DNA from: Pandoraea pulmonicola
GTDB taxonomy: Bacteria; Pseudomonadota; Gammaproteobacteria; Burkholderiales; Burkholderiaceae
Length of the DNA stretch: 64,000 bases
Reading direction: 5' to 3'
Assembly (NCBI RefSeq): GCF_000815105.2
Contig: NZ_CP010310.2
Span: forward strand, 868,001-932,000
Both the position numbers and the translations under genes were made by a program. Shown in pieces: positions 42,746-51,001 of the stretch (its first letter is position 1; every line of letters starts with the position of its first letter). The notes under the pieces are model-generated. The model saw only the letters and a list, made by a program, of their open reading frames with translations, was not told the DNA's origin and ran no database searches.

Positions 42746-43315
42746 ATGGCCACACCCATGAAACGAAACGTCATCCAACAGCTCAGCCTGACCTACCGCG
42801 CGATGATGCTTGCCTTCGACGCGCAGGTCGGTCACCCGCTGCCGCGCTGGCGCATCATTCTCGCGCTGGCCGAGCGCGGCACCTGCTCGCAGAAGTTTCT
42901 CGCGGAACACTGCCGCCTCGACCCGGCGTCACTCACACGTCAGTTGCAGTCGATGGAGGCGCTCGGCTGGCTCTCGCGTGCCACTGATCCCAACGACAAT
43001 CGCCTCACCAACGTGACGCTGACGCCCGCCGGGATGGCCGTGCACGACGAAGCGACACCGCGTCGCCAGGCCTTCTTCGACGACGCCCTCGCGGGCATGA
43101 CGCCCGACGAGATCGCCACGCTGGAGAGTGCGCTCACGCATCTGGAAGCCCAGTTCAAGACGGTGGTCGCACGCGCCAAAGCGGCGGACTCGACGGGGGC
43201 GGCAGCGGGGAAATCGGGGGCGCAATCGAAGCGGCAGGCAATGCCGGAATCGCCGCCGAACACGCCCGCTGCCACGACGCGAAAACGCGTATCGCGAACT
43301 CAGACTCAGACGTAG
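42746..43315 (+). CDS. MarR-family regulator with repeat-extended C-terminus
   Basis: A 189-residue winged-helix protein. HPLPRWRIILALAERGTCSQ, the recognition helix DPASLTRQLQSMEALGWLSR and the wing DPNDNRLTNVTLTPAG are typical. Family members are ~150 residues; the last ~40 here (Ala/Ser/Lys/Arg-rich) are encoded by the first copy of a DNA repeat that recurs downstream. It likely represses the exporter via the dyad at 41121. AGGGGAG precedes the ATG at 42746. Confidence 0.88.
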   Translation: MATPMKRNVIQQLSLTYRAMMLAFDAQVGHPLPRWRIILALAERGTCSQKFLAEHCRLDPASLTRQLQSMEALGWLSRATDPNDNRLTNVTLTPAGMAVHDEATPRRQAFFDDALAGMTPDEIATLESALTHLEAQFKTVVARAKAADSTGAAAGKSGAQSKRQAMPESPPNTPAATTRKRVSRTQTQT

Positions 43316-43487
43316 TGCGATTGACGGATAGCGCTGGGGGGAAGTTATGCGCGCCGTCGAAGCGGCAGGCAATGTCGGAATCGCCGCCGTCACACGTGCC
43401 CGCTGCTGCGACGCGAAAACGCATTTCGCGAACTCAGACGCAGCACTGGGGTGAGGTTGGGCGCGCTGTCGAAGCGGCGGGCAATTC
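43220..43487 (+). repeat. Three decaying direct repeats at the marR 3' end
   Basis: Copy A at 43220-43310, copy B at 43351-43440 and a shorter copy C at about 43442-43487 share CGAAGCGGCAGGCAAT and GCGAACTCAGAC blocks. Copy A encodes the marR tail; B and C are non-coding on the plus strand. Tandem duplication by slippage is the simple explanation. Confidence 0.75.
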
Positions 43488-43530
43488 CTGAGTTGGCAGT
43501 GCCGTATGCTTCTGCTGCCGCGCCGAAGGT

Positions 43531-43575
43531 CGAAAAAAACGCCGCCCAAGTGAGGCGGCGTTGTTTCTTTGATTG
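43531..43575. terminator. Bidirectional terminator
   Basis: AACGCCGCC (43538-43546), a 7-base loop, then GGCGGCGTT (43554-43562), followed by GTTTCTTT on the plus strand and preceded by an A-run that gives a T-run on the minus strand. It separates marR from the convergent deaminase gene. Confidence 0.85.
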
Positions 43576-43617
43576 TCGCGGCACCGGCATCGGCATATTC
43601 CGGCGCGCCGCGCGTGA

Positions 43618-44889
43618 TCAGAAGAACGTCTGCACGATTTCCACGACGTTGTAATCACCGTCGACCACCGGCAGATGGCGCCATTTGTCGAACGTCAGAC
43701 ACGGGTGCGAGATGTCGAACGCGATCATGTCGCCCACGCGGATATCGTCACCCGGCGCGATGCGCAGATACGCGTGCTGATCCATCATGCCGGTGACTTC
43801 CCAATGTTCGGGCGTGGCCTTGGGCGCCTTGCTCTCGCCCGGCCGGAAGTGCTGTGCCGGCTCCGGCATGCCCGCATCGAACGCGGCGTCGCGCTTGCCC
43901 AGCGCAATGATCGCGCGCTCGGGCTCGGGCACCGACTGCACGTAGGCCCACAGTTGCAGCGCCGGCTGCAACTGCGAGCGCATTTGTTTGGCGATGGGGT
44001 TGCGCGTGGCGATCTGTGCCTGCGCCGCCTTGTAAATGCCGACGTCGTGCGTGAGGTAGCAACCGGGGCGCAACACCACGTCGAGCGGTGCGCCCACATC
44101 CTTGTGCGAAAACTCTTCGGCAACGATGTCGTACCAGGCCGAGCCCGCACCCGAGAGCACCGCCGGCGCGCGCTCGACACGCCCGGCCGCGATCAGCTCG
44201 CACGTGACGCCGACCGCGCGCTGCAGGAACGCGCGAATGTCTGCCTCGGTGCTCAACACCCCCTCATAGACTTCCACGCCGGCGAGCTTCACGGCGTCGT
44301 GATATTGCGCGAGTGCGTCGAGCACGGCTTGCTGCTGAGCGACATCGCGCACGCCAGTGCGCCCGCCTGTCACGCCAAGCTCGATCAGCACCTGGACCGA
44401 CTGGCCGCGTGCCCGGAAGAACTTGCCCAGATGCTCGACCGCAGCCGCGGAATCCACCAGGCAGAAGAACTCGAAATCGGGATCCTTCAGCAGATCGGCG
44501 ATGAGCGCCATGTTGCGCTTGCCGACCAACTGATTCGCCATGAGCACGCGGCGCACGCCATGGTGATACGCCGCACCGGTCTGCTGCGCGGTCGCGAGTG
44601 TGATGCCCCACGCGCCGCCTTCGAGCTGACGGCGAAAGAGCTTCGGCGCCATCGTCGTCTTGCCATGTGGCGCCAGCTTCACACCGTACTCATGCACGAA
44701 GCGCTGCATCCACGCGAGGTTATGGCGGATCTTGTCCTCGTAGAGCACCGCCGTCGGCAGACTCAGGTCTTCGTCGAGCAGGTTCCAGCCCAGACCCGTC
44801 GTGGCGGAAGGCGCCAGCGGGGCGTCCAGCGCGCCGAGACCCTTGTTGAGAGTATCGATCATGCCGTGTTGATAGTTTGTATCACTCAT
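43618..44889 (-). CDS. PLP-dependent amino-acid deaminase / D-threonine-aldolase-like (alanine racemase N-terminal fold)
   Basis: A 423-residue enzyme. The PLP lysine is in LAPHGKTTMAPKLFRRQLEG; GVRRVLMANQLVG, VLIELGVTGGRTGVRD and SGAGSAWYDIVAEEF follow. The C-terminal Asp_racemase-type metal motif is in MMDQHAYLRI and the ISHPCLTFDKW loop (His and Cys). This fits the D-serine dehydratase/D-threonine aldolase-like family called amino acid deaminase in proteobacteria. The neighbouring D-aminoacylase and RidA make a D-amino acid the likely substrate. ATG at 44889 has GGAGAA upstream; it is divergent from the RpiR gene. Confidence 0.85.
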   Translation of the reverse strand: MSDTNYQHGMIDTLNKGLGALDAPLAPSATTGLGWNLLDEDLSLPTAVLYEDKIRHNLAWMQRFVHEYGVKLAPHGKTTMAPKLFRRQLEGGAWGITLATAQQTGAAYHHGVRRVLMANQLVGKRNMALIADLLKDPDFEFFCLVDSAAAVEHLGKFFRARGQSVQVLIELGVTGGRTGVRDVAQQQAVLDALAQYHDAVKLAGVEVYEGVLSTEADIRAFLQRAVGVTCELIAAGRVERAPAVLSGAGSAWYDIVAEEFSHKDVGAPLDVVLRPGCYLTHDVGIYKAAQAQIATRNPIAKQMRSQLQPALQLWAYVQSVPEPERAIIALGKRDAAFDAGMPEPAQHFRPGESKAPKATPEHWEVTGMMDQHAYLRIAPGDDIRVGDMIAFDISHPCLTFDKWRHLPVVDGDYNVVEIVQTFF

Positions 44890-44982
44890 CGAAAATTCTC
44901 CGCGAAGCAGGGACTGGGTGGGCGCATCTGCAGGATGGCGCGTTTTCGGATGGCCCCTATAATAGCGTCGAATGACCAGCAT

Positions 44983-45007
44983 TTGACAGAATTGTTATAA
45001 AGTAACA
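44983..45007. promoter_or_regulatory. Dyad in the divergent spacer; candidate RpiR operator
   Basis: TGTTA, five bases, TAACA at 44993-45007, next to a TTGACA at 44983-44988. A perfect TATAAT also lies at 44958-44963. The dyad sits between the deaminase and the RpiR gene, where a shared operator is expected. Confidence 0.4.
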
Positions 45008-45089
45008 AAAATCGGGAAACCTTTCAGAGAGGCCCCTGTCGGCGACATGTTTCGATGTCGTCGGCACCGGCGCCGCAACGACCAGAGAT

Positions 45090-45971
45090 ATGGCCGAGAC
45101 CTTCGATATCGTGACGCGCGTGGCCGAGCGCAGCGACGCCTTGAGCCAGGCGGAGCGAAAAGTGGCGCAGATCGTCCTGGAGGACGTGGCGGGCGCCGCG
45201 GCGGCGTCGATCAATGTCCTGGCCGAGCGCGCCGGCGTGAGCGAGGCGAGCGTCACCCGTTTCGCCAAGGCGATGGGCTGCCGCGATGTGCGCGACCTCA
45301 AGCTGCGTCTGGCGCAGGCCGCCGTGGTCGGTCAACGCTTCCTCGGCGCAAGCGCAGCGAACGGGCAGGACGGTGCGGGCGAAACCATCGACCGCATCGC
45401 GGACGATATCCAGACCACGTTGCAGGTGCATCGCGGCCTGATCAAGCCGGACATGGTGCGGCGCGCGGCGGCGCGTCTGCTGTCGGCCCGCATGGTGTAC
45501 GCGTTCGGCATGGGGGGCGGGTCGTCGCTCATGGCGGACGAAGCGCGCTACCGGCTCGTACGTCTGGGACGACCGGTCGCCAGCTATCAGGACGCGGTGC
45601 TCATGCGCATGGTCGCCGGCACGCTCGGGCGCGACGACGTCGTGCTTGCCTTCTCGGTGAGCGGCCACACGCCGGAGCTGGTGTCGGCGTGCGAAATCGC
45701 TCGCGAATACGGCGCGCAGGTGGTGGCGATCACGGCGACGGGTTCGCCGCTCGCGGCATTGGCCGACGAGGTGCTGCCGATTCGCGCGCTGGAAACGGAT
45801 TTCATTTTCAAACCGTCGTCGTCGCGCTACGCGATGCTGCTGGCAATGGACGTCCTGGCCACGGAGCTGGCGTTGCTCGCCAAGCCGCAGAGCCAGGCGC
45901 TGCTGCGGCGGATCAAGTACGTGCTCGACACGCATCGGGGCGGCGGCGATCGTCAGCCTCTGGGAGACTGA
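45090..45971 (+). CDS. RpiR-family transcriptional regulator (HTH_6 + SIS domains)
   Basis: A 293-residue regulator: HTH in LSQAERKVAQIVLEDVAGAA and INVLAERAGVSEASVTRFAK, then a SIS domain with YAFGMGGGSSLMADEARYRL and VVLAFSVSGHTPELVSACEI. SIS domains bind phosphosugars or related ligands. In D-amino-acid operons such regulators are common and may sense an N-acyl or muropeptide-like compound. It ends one base before the D-aminoacylase start, so it co-regulates it. Confidence 0.9.
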   Translation: MAETFDIVTRVAERSDALSQAERKVAQIVLEDVAGAAAASINVLAERAGVSEASVTRFAKAMGCRDVRDLKLRLAQAAVVGQRFLGASAANGQDGAGETIDRIADDIQTTLQVHRGLIKPDMVRRAAARLLSARMVYAFGMGGGSSLMADEARYRLVRLGRPVASYQDAVLMRMVAGTLGRDDVVLAFSVSGHTPELVSACEIAREYGAQVVAITATGSPLAALADEVLPIRALETDFIFKPSSSRYAMLLAMDVLATELALLAKPQSQALLRRIKYVLDTHRGGGDRQPLGD

Positions 45972-45972
45972 C

Positions 45973-47472
45973 ATGACTGACCGCCTCGCAAACCGGACGG
46001 GCGACATCCTCGATACCCTCATTACCGACGTCCGTCTGGCCGACGGCTCCGCCGCCCCCTTGTCCGACGAACGCTTCGACGTCGCGCTGCTCGACGGCCG
46101 CATCCACACCATTGCGCCGGCGGGCTCGCTCTCGAACCGGCAGGCCGCGCAGCGGATTCAGGGCGAGGGCCATGTGCTGAGCCCCGGCTTCATCGACGTG
46201 CATACGCACGACGACACGAACGTCGTGCGTGCACCGGAAATGACGCCGAAGCTCTCGCAGGGCGTGACGACCGTCGTCGTCGGCAACTGCGGCATCAGCG
46301 CGTCGCCTGTCTCGCTCAAGGGCGATCCACCCGACCCGATGAACCTGCTCGGCGAAGCCGACGCGTTTCGCTACCCGACCTTCGCCGCGTATGTCGAGGC
46401 GCTGGAGAAGGCGCAGCCGGCCATCAACGTCGCCGCGCTCGTCGGCCACACCGCCCTGCGCAATAACCACATGGACCGCCTCGATCGTCCCGCCACCGAG
46501 GCGGAGATCGAAGGCATGCGCGCGCAGCTGCGCGAAGCACTGGAGCACGGCGCGCTCGGCCTGTCGACGGGGCTGGCCTATGCCAACGCGAACGCCGCAC
46601 CGACCGAGGAGGTGCTGGCGCTGGCCGAACCGCTCGCCGAAGCGGGCGGACTTTACGCAACGCATCTGCGCACGGAGTTCGCCGAGATACTCGAAGCGCT
46701 CGACGAAGCGTTCCGCATCGGGCGCCACGCGCGCGTGCCGGTGGTCGTCTCGCATCTGAAATGCGCAGGCGTCGACAACTGGGGACGCAGCACGGAAATT
46801 CTCGAAGCGCTGGACAAGGCCCAGCGCTTCCAGCCGGTTGGCTGCGATTGTTACCCGTACACGGCAAGTTCCTCGACGCTCGATCTGAAGCAGGTCACGG
46901 ACGACTTCGACATTCTTGTCACGTGGTCGCAGCCGCACCCCGATCAGGGCGGCAAGCTGCTGGCGGCGATCGCCGCGGAGTGGGGCGTCGACCTGATGGA
47001 GGCGGCAAAGCGTCTGCAGCCGGCGGGCGCCGTGTATCACTGCATGGAAGAGGACGACGTGCGCCGCATCCTGCGTCATCCGGCGACCGTCGTCGGTTCC
47101 GACGGCCTGCCGAACGATCCGCTGCCGCACCCGCGCCTGTGGGGCGCGTTCCCGCGAGTGCTCGGCCGCTACAGCCGGGAGCAGCAGTTGTTCCCGCTCG
47201 CCGAAGCCGTCCACAAGATGACGGGGTTGTCGGCGGAGCGCTTCGGGCTGACGGGACGAGGCTTCGTGCGCGAAGGCTACTGGGCGGATCTGGTGCTGTT
47301 CGATCCGGCGACGGTGGCCGACGCCGCCACCTTCACCGATCCGATGCAGCCGGCCTACGGCATCAAGGCCGTATGGGTCAATGGCGTGCTGTCCTGGCAG
47401 GATCGCGCGCCCACCGGGAACGCCCGTGCCGGTCGCTTCGTGCGACGCGGCACGCCGCAACCGGTTCTCTGA
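45973..47472 (+). CDS. N-acyl-D-amino-acid deacylase (D-aminoacylase)
   Basis: A 499-residue amidohydrolase that releases D-amino acids from N-acyl forms. Metal motif HxH in SPGFIDVHTHDDTNVV, the metal Cys in TTVVVGNCGISASP, GLSTGLAYANANAAPTEEVL, YATHLRTEFAEILEAL, VVVSHLKCAG and the late catalytic Asp in VVGSDGLPNDPLPHPRLWG. With RidA and the PLP deaminase it would convert N-acyl-D-amino acids to 2-oxo acids. Start ATG lies one base after the RpiR stop. Confidence 0.93.
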   Translation: MTDRLANRTGDILDTLITDVRLADGSAAPLSDERFDVALLDGRIHTIAPAGSLSNRQAAQRIQGEGHVLSPGFIDVHTHDDTNVVRAPEMTPKLSQGVTTVVVGNCGISASPVSLKGDPPDPMNLLGEADAFRYPTFAAYVEALEKAQPAINVAALVGHTALRNNHMDRLDRPATEAEIEGMRAQLREALEHGALGLSTGLAYANANAAPTEEVLALAEPLAEAGGLYATHLRTEFAEILEALDEAFRIGRHARVPVVVSHLKCAGVDNWGRSTEILEALDKAQRFQPVGCDCYPYTASSSTLDLKQVTDDFDILVTWSQPHPDQGGKLLAAIAAEWGVDLMEAAKRLQPAGAVYHCMEEDDVRRILRHPATVVGSDGLPNDPLPHPRLWGAFPRVLGRYSREQQLFPLAEAVHKMTGLSAERFGLTGRGFVREGYWADLVLFDPATVADAATFTDPMQPAYGIKAVWVNGVLSWQDRAPTGNARAGRFVRRGTPQPVL

Positions 47473-47519
47473 GTGCAAATGGCAGTCGATTTATCGAGAT
47501 TTTTTGTAAAGGAGCGACG

Positions 47520-47912
47520 ATGAGCATCAAACGATATGGCGTGGAAGGCGGGCAGGGCACAGGGGGCCAGCGCATGCCGTTCGCACGCGCAACCGAGGCC
47601 GACGGCTTCCTGTTCGTCTCGGGGCAGACGCCCATGAAGGACGGCGAGGTGATCGACGGAGGCATCGTCGCCCAGTCGCATCAGGCCATTCGGAACATGC
47701 TGGCGATTCTCACCGAAGCGGGCTATGGCCCCGAGCATGTCATGCGCATCGGCGTGTGGCTCGACGATCCGCGCGACTTCGCATCGTTCAACAAGGTGTT
47801 CAAGGAGTATTTCGGCGAGCATCCGCCGGCGCGCGCGTGCGTGGTGTCGAGCATGGTCATCGACTGCAAGGTGGAAGTGGACTGCGTGGCGTACAAGAAG
47901 CCCGCGGCTTGA
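47520..47912 (+). CDS. RidA-family (YjgF/UK114) imine deaminase
   Basis: A 130-residue protein. FARATEADGFLFVSGQTPM, the AGYGPEHVMRIGVWLDDPRD strand-helix and PPARACVVSSMVIDCKVEVD with the catalytic Arg are diagnostic. RidA hydrolyses 2-aminoacrylate-type enamines/imines made by PLP dehydratases, which fits the PLP enzyme at 43618. AAAGGAG precedes the ATG. Confidence 0.92.
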   Translation: MSIKRYGVEGGQGTGGQRMPFARATEADGFLFVSGQTPMKDGEVIDGGIVAQSHQAIRNMLAILTEAGYGPEHVMRIGVWLDDPRDFASFNKVFKEYFGEHPPARACVVSSMVIDCKVEVDCVAYKKPAA

Positions 47913-47981
47913 CCATGGAACCGTGACGCCGTCGATGCCGCAGCGAGCATGACGTTCGCTGCGGTGTTCAAGCGCAGGAGG

Positions 47982-48005
47982 GCCGGCGATCTCGCCGGCT
48001 TTTTT
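47982..48005 (+). terminator. Rho-independent terminator of the D-amino-acid operon
   Basis: GCCGGCGA (47982-47989), TC loop, TCGCCGGC (47992-47999), then six T. Seventy bases after the RidA stop. Confidence 0.9.
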
Positions 48006-48127
48006 CTGCGCCACGCCTTTTCATTGACCGAGACGTCGGTTCCGTTTCGCAAAGTCTGCGGTTCACCTTCGATGGTCGACGTCTCCACAGACGCGCATTC
48101 TGTCATCTCCTTATCCAAGATCAGGAG

Positions 48128-48601
48128 ATGGCAGTGAGACATGCTCCCGCTTCGGCAGCGTCCGCGCCCCCGGCGTCGATGCCTCCATCCGACCCCGACA
48201 CCCGGGAAAATGCGCGCGTCACCATCGACTTCCCGGTGGCGCCGGACGAGCTTCAACTGCACACCCGGTCCATCCATCGCCTGAACGGGGCGGGTTGTGC
48301 CTCCGGTCTCATCGGCTTGCTGTGTACGGTCCTTGGGGTTGCGGGGTTCGCCGGCGGCGCGTACCTGTGCCTCGACGCCGCCTCGGAAGTCGACGAAGGC
48401 GTGGGCGAGAAGAGCAACCTGTGGGTCGCCTACGCTGCCGGCGGCACGATGGTCGGCGCGGCGGTGCTTTCGATCTCGGCCGGTCTGCATCAGGTGTGCG
48501 CCTGTCTGGACAAGCGTCGTCAGGCGACGAACGCGGTGCGCTCCCTGAGTCTGAGCGCGCACTATGCGACGACGGAGGGCCGGGGCCATGACTTCGTTTG
48601 A
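48128..48601 (+). CDS. Small membrane protein preceding a T3SS-chaperone-like gene
   Basis: A 157-residue protein of unknown family. A Pro/Ala-rich N-terminus is followed by two hydrophobic segments (ASGLIGLLCTVLGVAGFAGG and VAYAAGGTMVGAAVLSISAG), so it is probably a two-helix membrane protein. It overlaps the next gene by 14 bases. Because the partner resembles a translocator chaperone, this could be a diverged type III effector/translocator or its membrane anchor, but nothing else of a T3SS is nearby. Confidence 0.7.
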   Translation: MAVRHAPASAASAPPASMPPSDPDTRENARVTIDFPVAPDELQLHTRSIHRLNGAGCASGLIGLLCTVLGVAGFAGGAYLCLDAASEVDEGVGEKSNLWVAYAAGGTMVGAAVLSISAGLHQVCACLDKRRQATNAVRSLSLSAHYATTEGRGHDFV

Positions 48602-49109
48602 TACCTGCCATGACGTCGAGCCGACGTCGCAGCATATCGCCGGGCAGATCGAGGCCGCGCTGGCGTTGGTGCGCGATGGCGAGCGACAGCGGGAGGCCAT
48701 GGGCATGCCGCGGCCAGGCGAATGGGACGCCGGGCAGTGCGATACGGCATATCGCTGCGGCTATGGCGCGTTCGAGCGCGGCGACTACGTGCAGGCCATC
48801 GAGTGCTTCGCGCCGTTGCTCTCGGCATGCCCGATGCACGGTGACTACGCGGTGGCGCTGGCGCTGGCGCTGCAGCGTCATGGGGAGCCGAGGGCCGCGT
48901 TGCCGCTGTTCATGGCGGCGGCGCTGCTCGATCGGGACGCGCCCGGCCCGATGTACCGGGTGGGCGAATGCCTACTGGTGCTCGATCATCCCGAGGCGGC
49001 CTATCGGGCAATGAAGGAAACGCTTCATCGCTGTGCCGGGGAGCCGAAATACGCAAACGTACGAAACGCAGCGCGCAAGATGATGGCCCGAGCGGCACTG
49101 CTGAACTGA
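48588..49109 (+). CDS. TPR protein of the SycD/LcrH type III secretion chaperone type
   Basis: A 173-residue helical protein with about three TPRs: YRCGYGAFERGDYVQAIECF, YAVALALALQRHGEPRAALP and ECLLVLDHPEAAYRAMKETL. The Y-x-x-A/G-Y-x-x-F-x-x-G-x-Y-x-x-A pattern and length are those of class II chaperones for T3SS translocators. It overlaps the membrane-protein gene, suggesting the two products interact. With no secretion genes in the window it is an orphan pair or an outlying part of a system. Confidence 0.7.
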   Translation: MTSFDTCHDVEPTSQHIAGQIEAALALVRDGERQREAMGMPRPGEWDAGQCDTAYRCGYGAFERGDYVQAIECFAPLLSACPMHGDYAVALALALQRHGEPRAALPLFMAAALLDRDAPGPMYRVGECLLVLDHPEAAYRAMKETLHRCAGEPKYANVRNAARKMMARAALLN

Positions 49110-49153
49110 CACACCGGGCGCCTCCAAAGAAGAAAGAAGCAGATCGTGCCATT

Positions 49154-49191
49154 GGTGGCGATGGGTGTGGGCAGCCCTCGCCACCTTTTTT
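49154..49191 (+). terminator. Rho-independent terminator after the TPR gene
   Basis: GGTGGCGA (49154-49161), 16-base loop, TCGCCACC (49178-49185), then six T, 45 bases after the stop. Confidence 0.85.
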
Positions 49192-49212
49192 GCCTGGTGC
49201 GTCCGTCGCGGT

Positions 49213-50040
49213 TTACTGACGCGCCGTGCGCGCGTTGTCCGGCATCGGCAACGTGAAGTTGGTGCGAAACGGGTTGATGTCGAGCCCGCCGCGGCGCGTG
49301 TAGCGTGCGTACACGGCCAACTGGCTCGGTTTGCACTGACGCATGATGTCCATGAAGATGCCTTCCACGCACTGCTCGTGGAAGCCGGTATGCCGGCGGT
49401 ACGAAATCACATACTTGAGCAGACCCTCCTGATCGATCGGCGGACCGACGTAGCGGATCTGCAGGCTGCCCCAGTCGGGCTGCCCCGTCACGGGACAGTT
49501 CGATTTCAGCAGATTCGACACGAGCGTTTCGTCCACGTGTGGCTCGTCCTGCGCCGCTTTGAGCAGCGTTGCGTCGGGCGTGTAGACGTTCGTTTCGATG
49601 TCCAGCCGGTCGACGAGCAAACCGTCGAGTTCGTCGAGTTCGAGCTTGCCGAAGCCGCCCGGCTCCACGAGGCGCACCTGCACGGCCGCTCCCGCGGCTT
49701 CCGAGAGATCCTGCTGGATCAGCGCGCGCGCGGCGTCCGCATTGGCGAGCCGGGTCTGTGCGAACGAACCGAGATACAGCTTGAACGACTTCGATTCGAT
49801 GATGTTCGGCGAGTCGGCCGGCACGATGGCCGTGAGCAGCGCGATCTGCGGTTTGCCCTTCTCGTTGAGCCACGAGAGTTCGTAGCCGTTCCAGATGTCC
49901 GCGCCGAAGAACGGCAGCGCGTCGGGCACTCCGATGGCGGCGCGCGCCGGCGCGCGTGCGATCGGGAACAGCAGGGTCGGGGCGTACTGCTCGGTGTAAG
50001 AGACTTCCTTGCCGAGCGGGGATTGGTCAGGCGTTGTCAT
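49213..50040 (-). CDS. queF: NADPH-dependent 7-cyano-7-deazaguanine reductase
   Basis: A 275-residue T-fold enzyme of the long (YqcD/E. coli) type that reduces preQ0 to preQ1 in queuosine synthesis. The catalytic Cys is in [20 protein letters not shown]; the NADPH/substrate Glu and His are in [11 protein letters not shown]; the N-terminal half carries [17 protein letters not shown]. Start at 50040 (MTTPDQ), 14 bases inside the end of the nucleotidase gene; a GTG at 50055 is possible. Confidence 0.94.
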   Translation of the reverse strand: MTTPDQSPLGKEVSYTEQYAPTLLFPIARAPARAAIGVPDALPFFGADIWNGYELSWLNEKGKPQIALLTAIVPADSPNIIESKSFKLYLGSFAQTRLANADAARALIQQDLSEAAGAAVQVRLVEPGGFGKLELDELDGLLVDRLDIETNVYTPDATLLKAAQDEPHVDETLVSNLLKSNCPVTGQPDWGSLQIRYVGPPIDQEGLLKYVISYRRHTGFHEQCVEGIFMDIMRQCKPSQLAVYARYTRRGGLDINPFRTNFTLPMPDNARTARQ

Positions 50041-50950
50041 GATTTGCAATGCCACTGACGACGTGGCCGGTGGGTGTGAACCCGGCGGCCGATTCGCAGT
50101 GGTGTGTCTGATCGTCGAAAAAGAAATCGGGTTCGAACTCGCGCAGGAACGCGCCCTTGTTCAACCCGCCCAGGAACATCGCCTCGTCGATGTCGATTTT
50201 CCAGTCCATCAGCGTACGGATGGCCCGCTCGTGCGCCGGGGCCGAGCGGGCCGTGACGAGTGCGGTGCGAATCTTCACCGGCACTTCGTGACCCGCGAGC
50301 TTCTGCAACTGGTGCAACGCGAGCAGCAACGGCTTGAGCGGGCCGGGCGGCAGTGGTGTCGCCGCGCGCTCGGTCTCGTGCTGCTGGAACGCATTCAGGC
50401 CGTTGCGCTGGAAAATCCGTTCGGCTTCGTCGGAGAAGAGCACCGCGTCGCCGTCGAAGGCGATGCGGATCTCATCCGGATGCAGCTCGGCCTTTTTGGC
50501 GGAGTCCGGATACACGCGTGCGGCGGGAAAACCCGCCGCCAGCGCGCTGCGCACGTCGCTCTCGTTGGCGGACAGGAACAGGTGCGCGCCGAGCGCGTTG
50601 AGATAGCGGAACGGGTCGCGTCCGCGCGTGAACACGCCGCGCTCGATCTTCAGATCGACCTGACGCGCCGAGCGGAACACCCGCAGCCCGCTCACGGGAT
50701 CGTTGCGCGAGAGCACGACGACCTCGACGCGGTGCGCATTGTCGCGATTGAACGCAAGCAGCTTCTGCACGAGCGGGAAGGCCACGCCGATGCGCGCGGG
50801 CACGTCGAGCCGGTCGAGCTGGTAGCGCATGTACGACTGGTCGTCGCCGCTCGCCACGCCAGCCTCGTACACGCGGTTCTCTTCTTCGAAGTCGAACAGC
50901 GCGCGCGAGGATATCGCGACGACGAGCTTGTTCTCTAGCGTGATCGGCAT
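50027..50950 (-). CDS. Cytosolic 5'-nucleotidase family protein (NT5C1-like)
   Basis: A 307-residue HAD-type nucleotidase. [20 protein letters not shown] gives the variant first strand of the family, followed by [49 protein letters not shown] with the acidic pair, and [14 protein letters not shown]. It should hydrolyse nucleoside 5'-monophosphates. It overlaps queF, so the pair is one unit downstream of ilvA. Confidence 0.85.
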   Translation of the reverse strand: MPITLENKLVVAISSRALFDFEEENRVYEAGVASGDDQSYMRYQLDRLDVPARIGVAFPLVQKLLAFNRDNAHRVEVVVLSRNDPVSGLRVFRSARQVDLKIERGVFTRGRDPFRYLNALGAHLFLSANESDVRSALAAGFPAARVYPDSAKKAELHPDEIRIAFDGDAVLFSDEAERIFQRNGLNAFQQHETERAATPLPPGPLKPLLLALHQLQKLAGHEVPVKIRTALVTARSAPAHERAIRTLMDWKIDIDEAMFLGGLNKGAFLREFEPDFFFDDQTHHCESAAGFTPTGHVVSGIANHDNA

Positions 50951-51001
50951 GGCGGCGGTGTCCTGTCGTAACGTGAGGTGAGCGGCACGGGAGAAAGCGA
51001 C

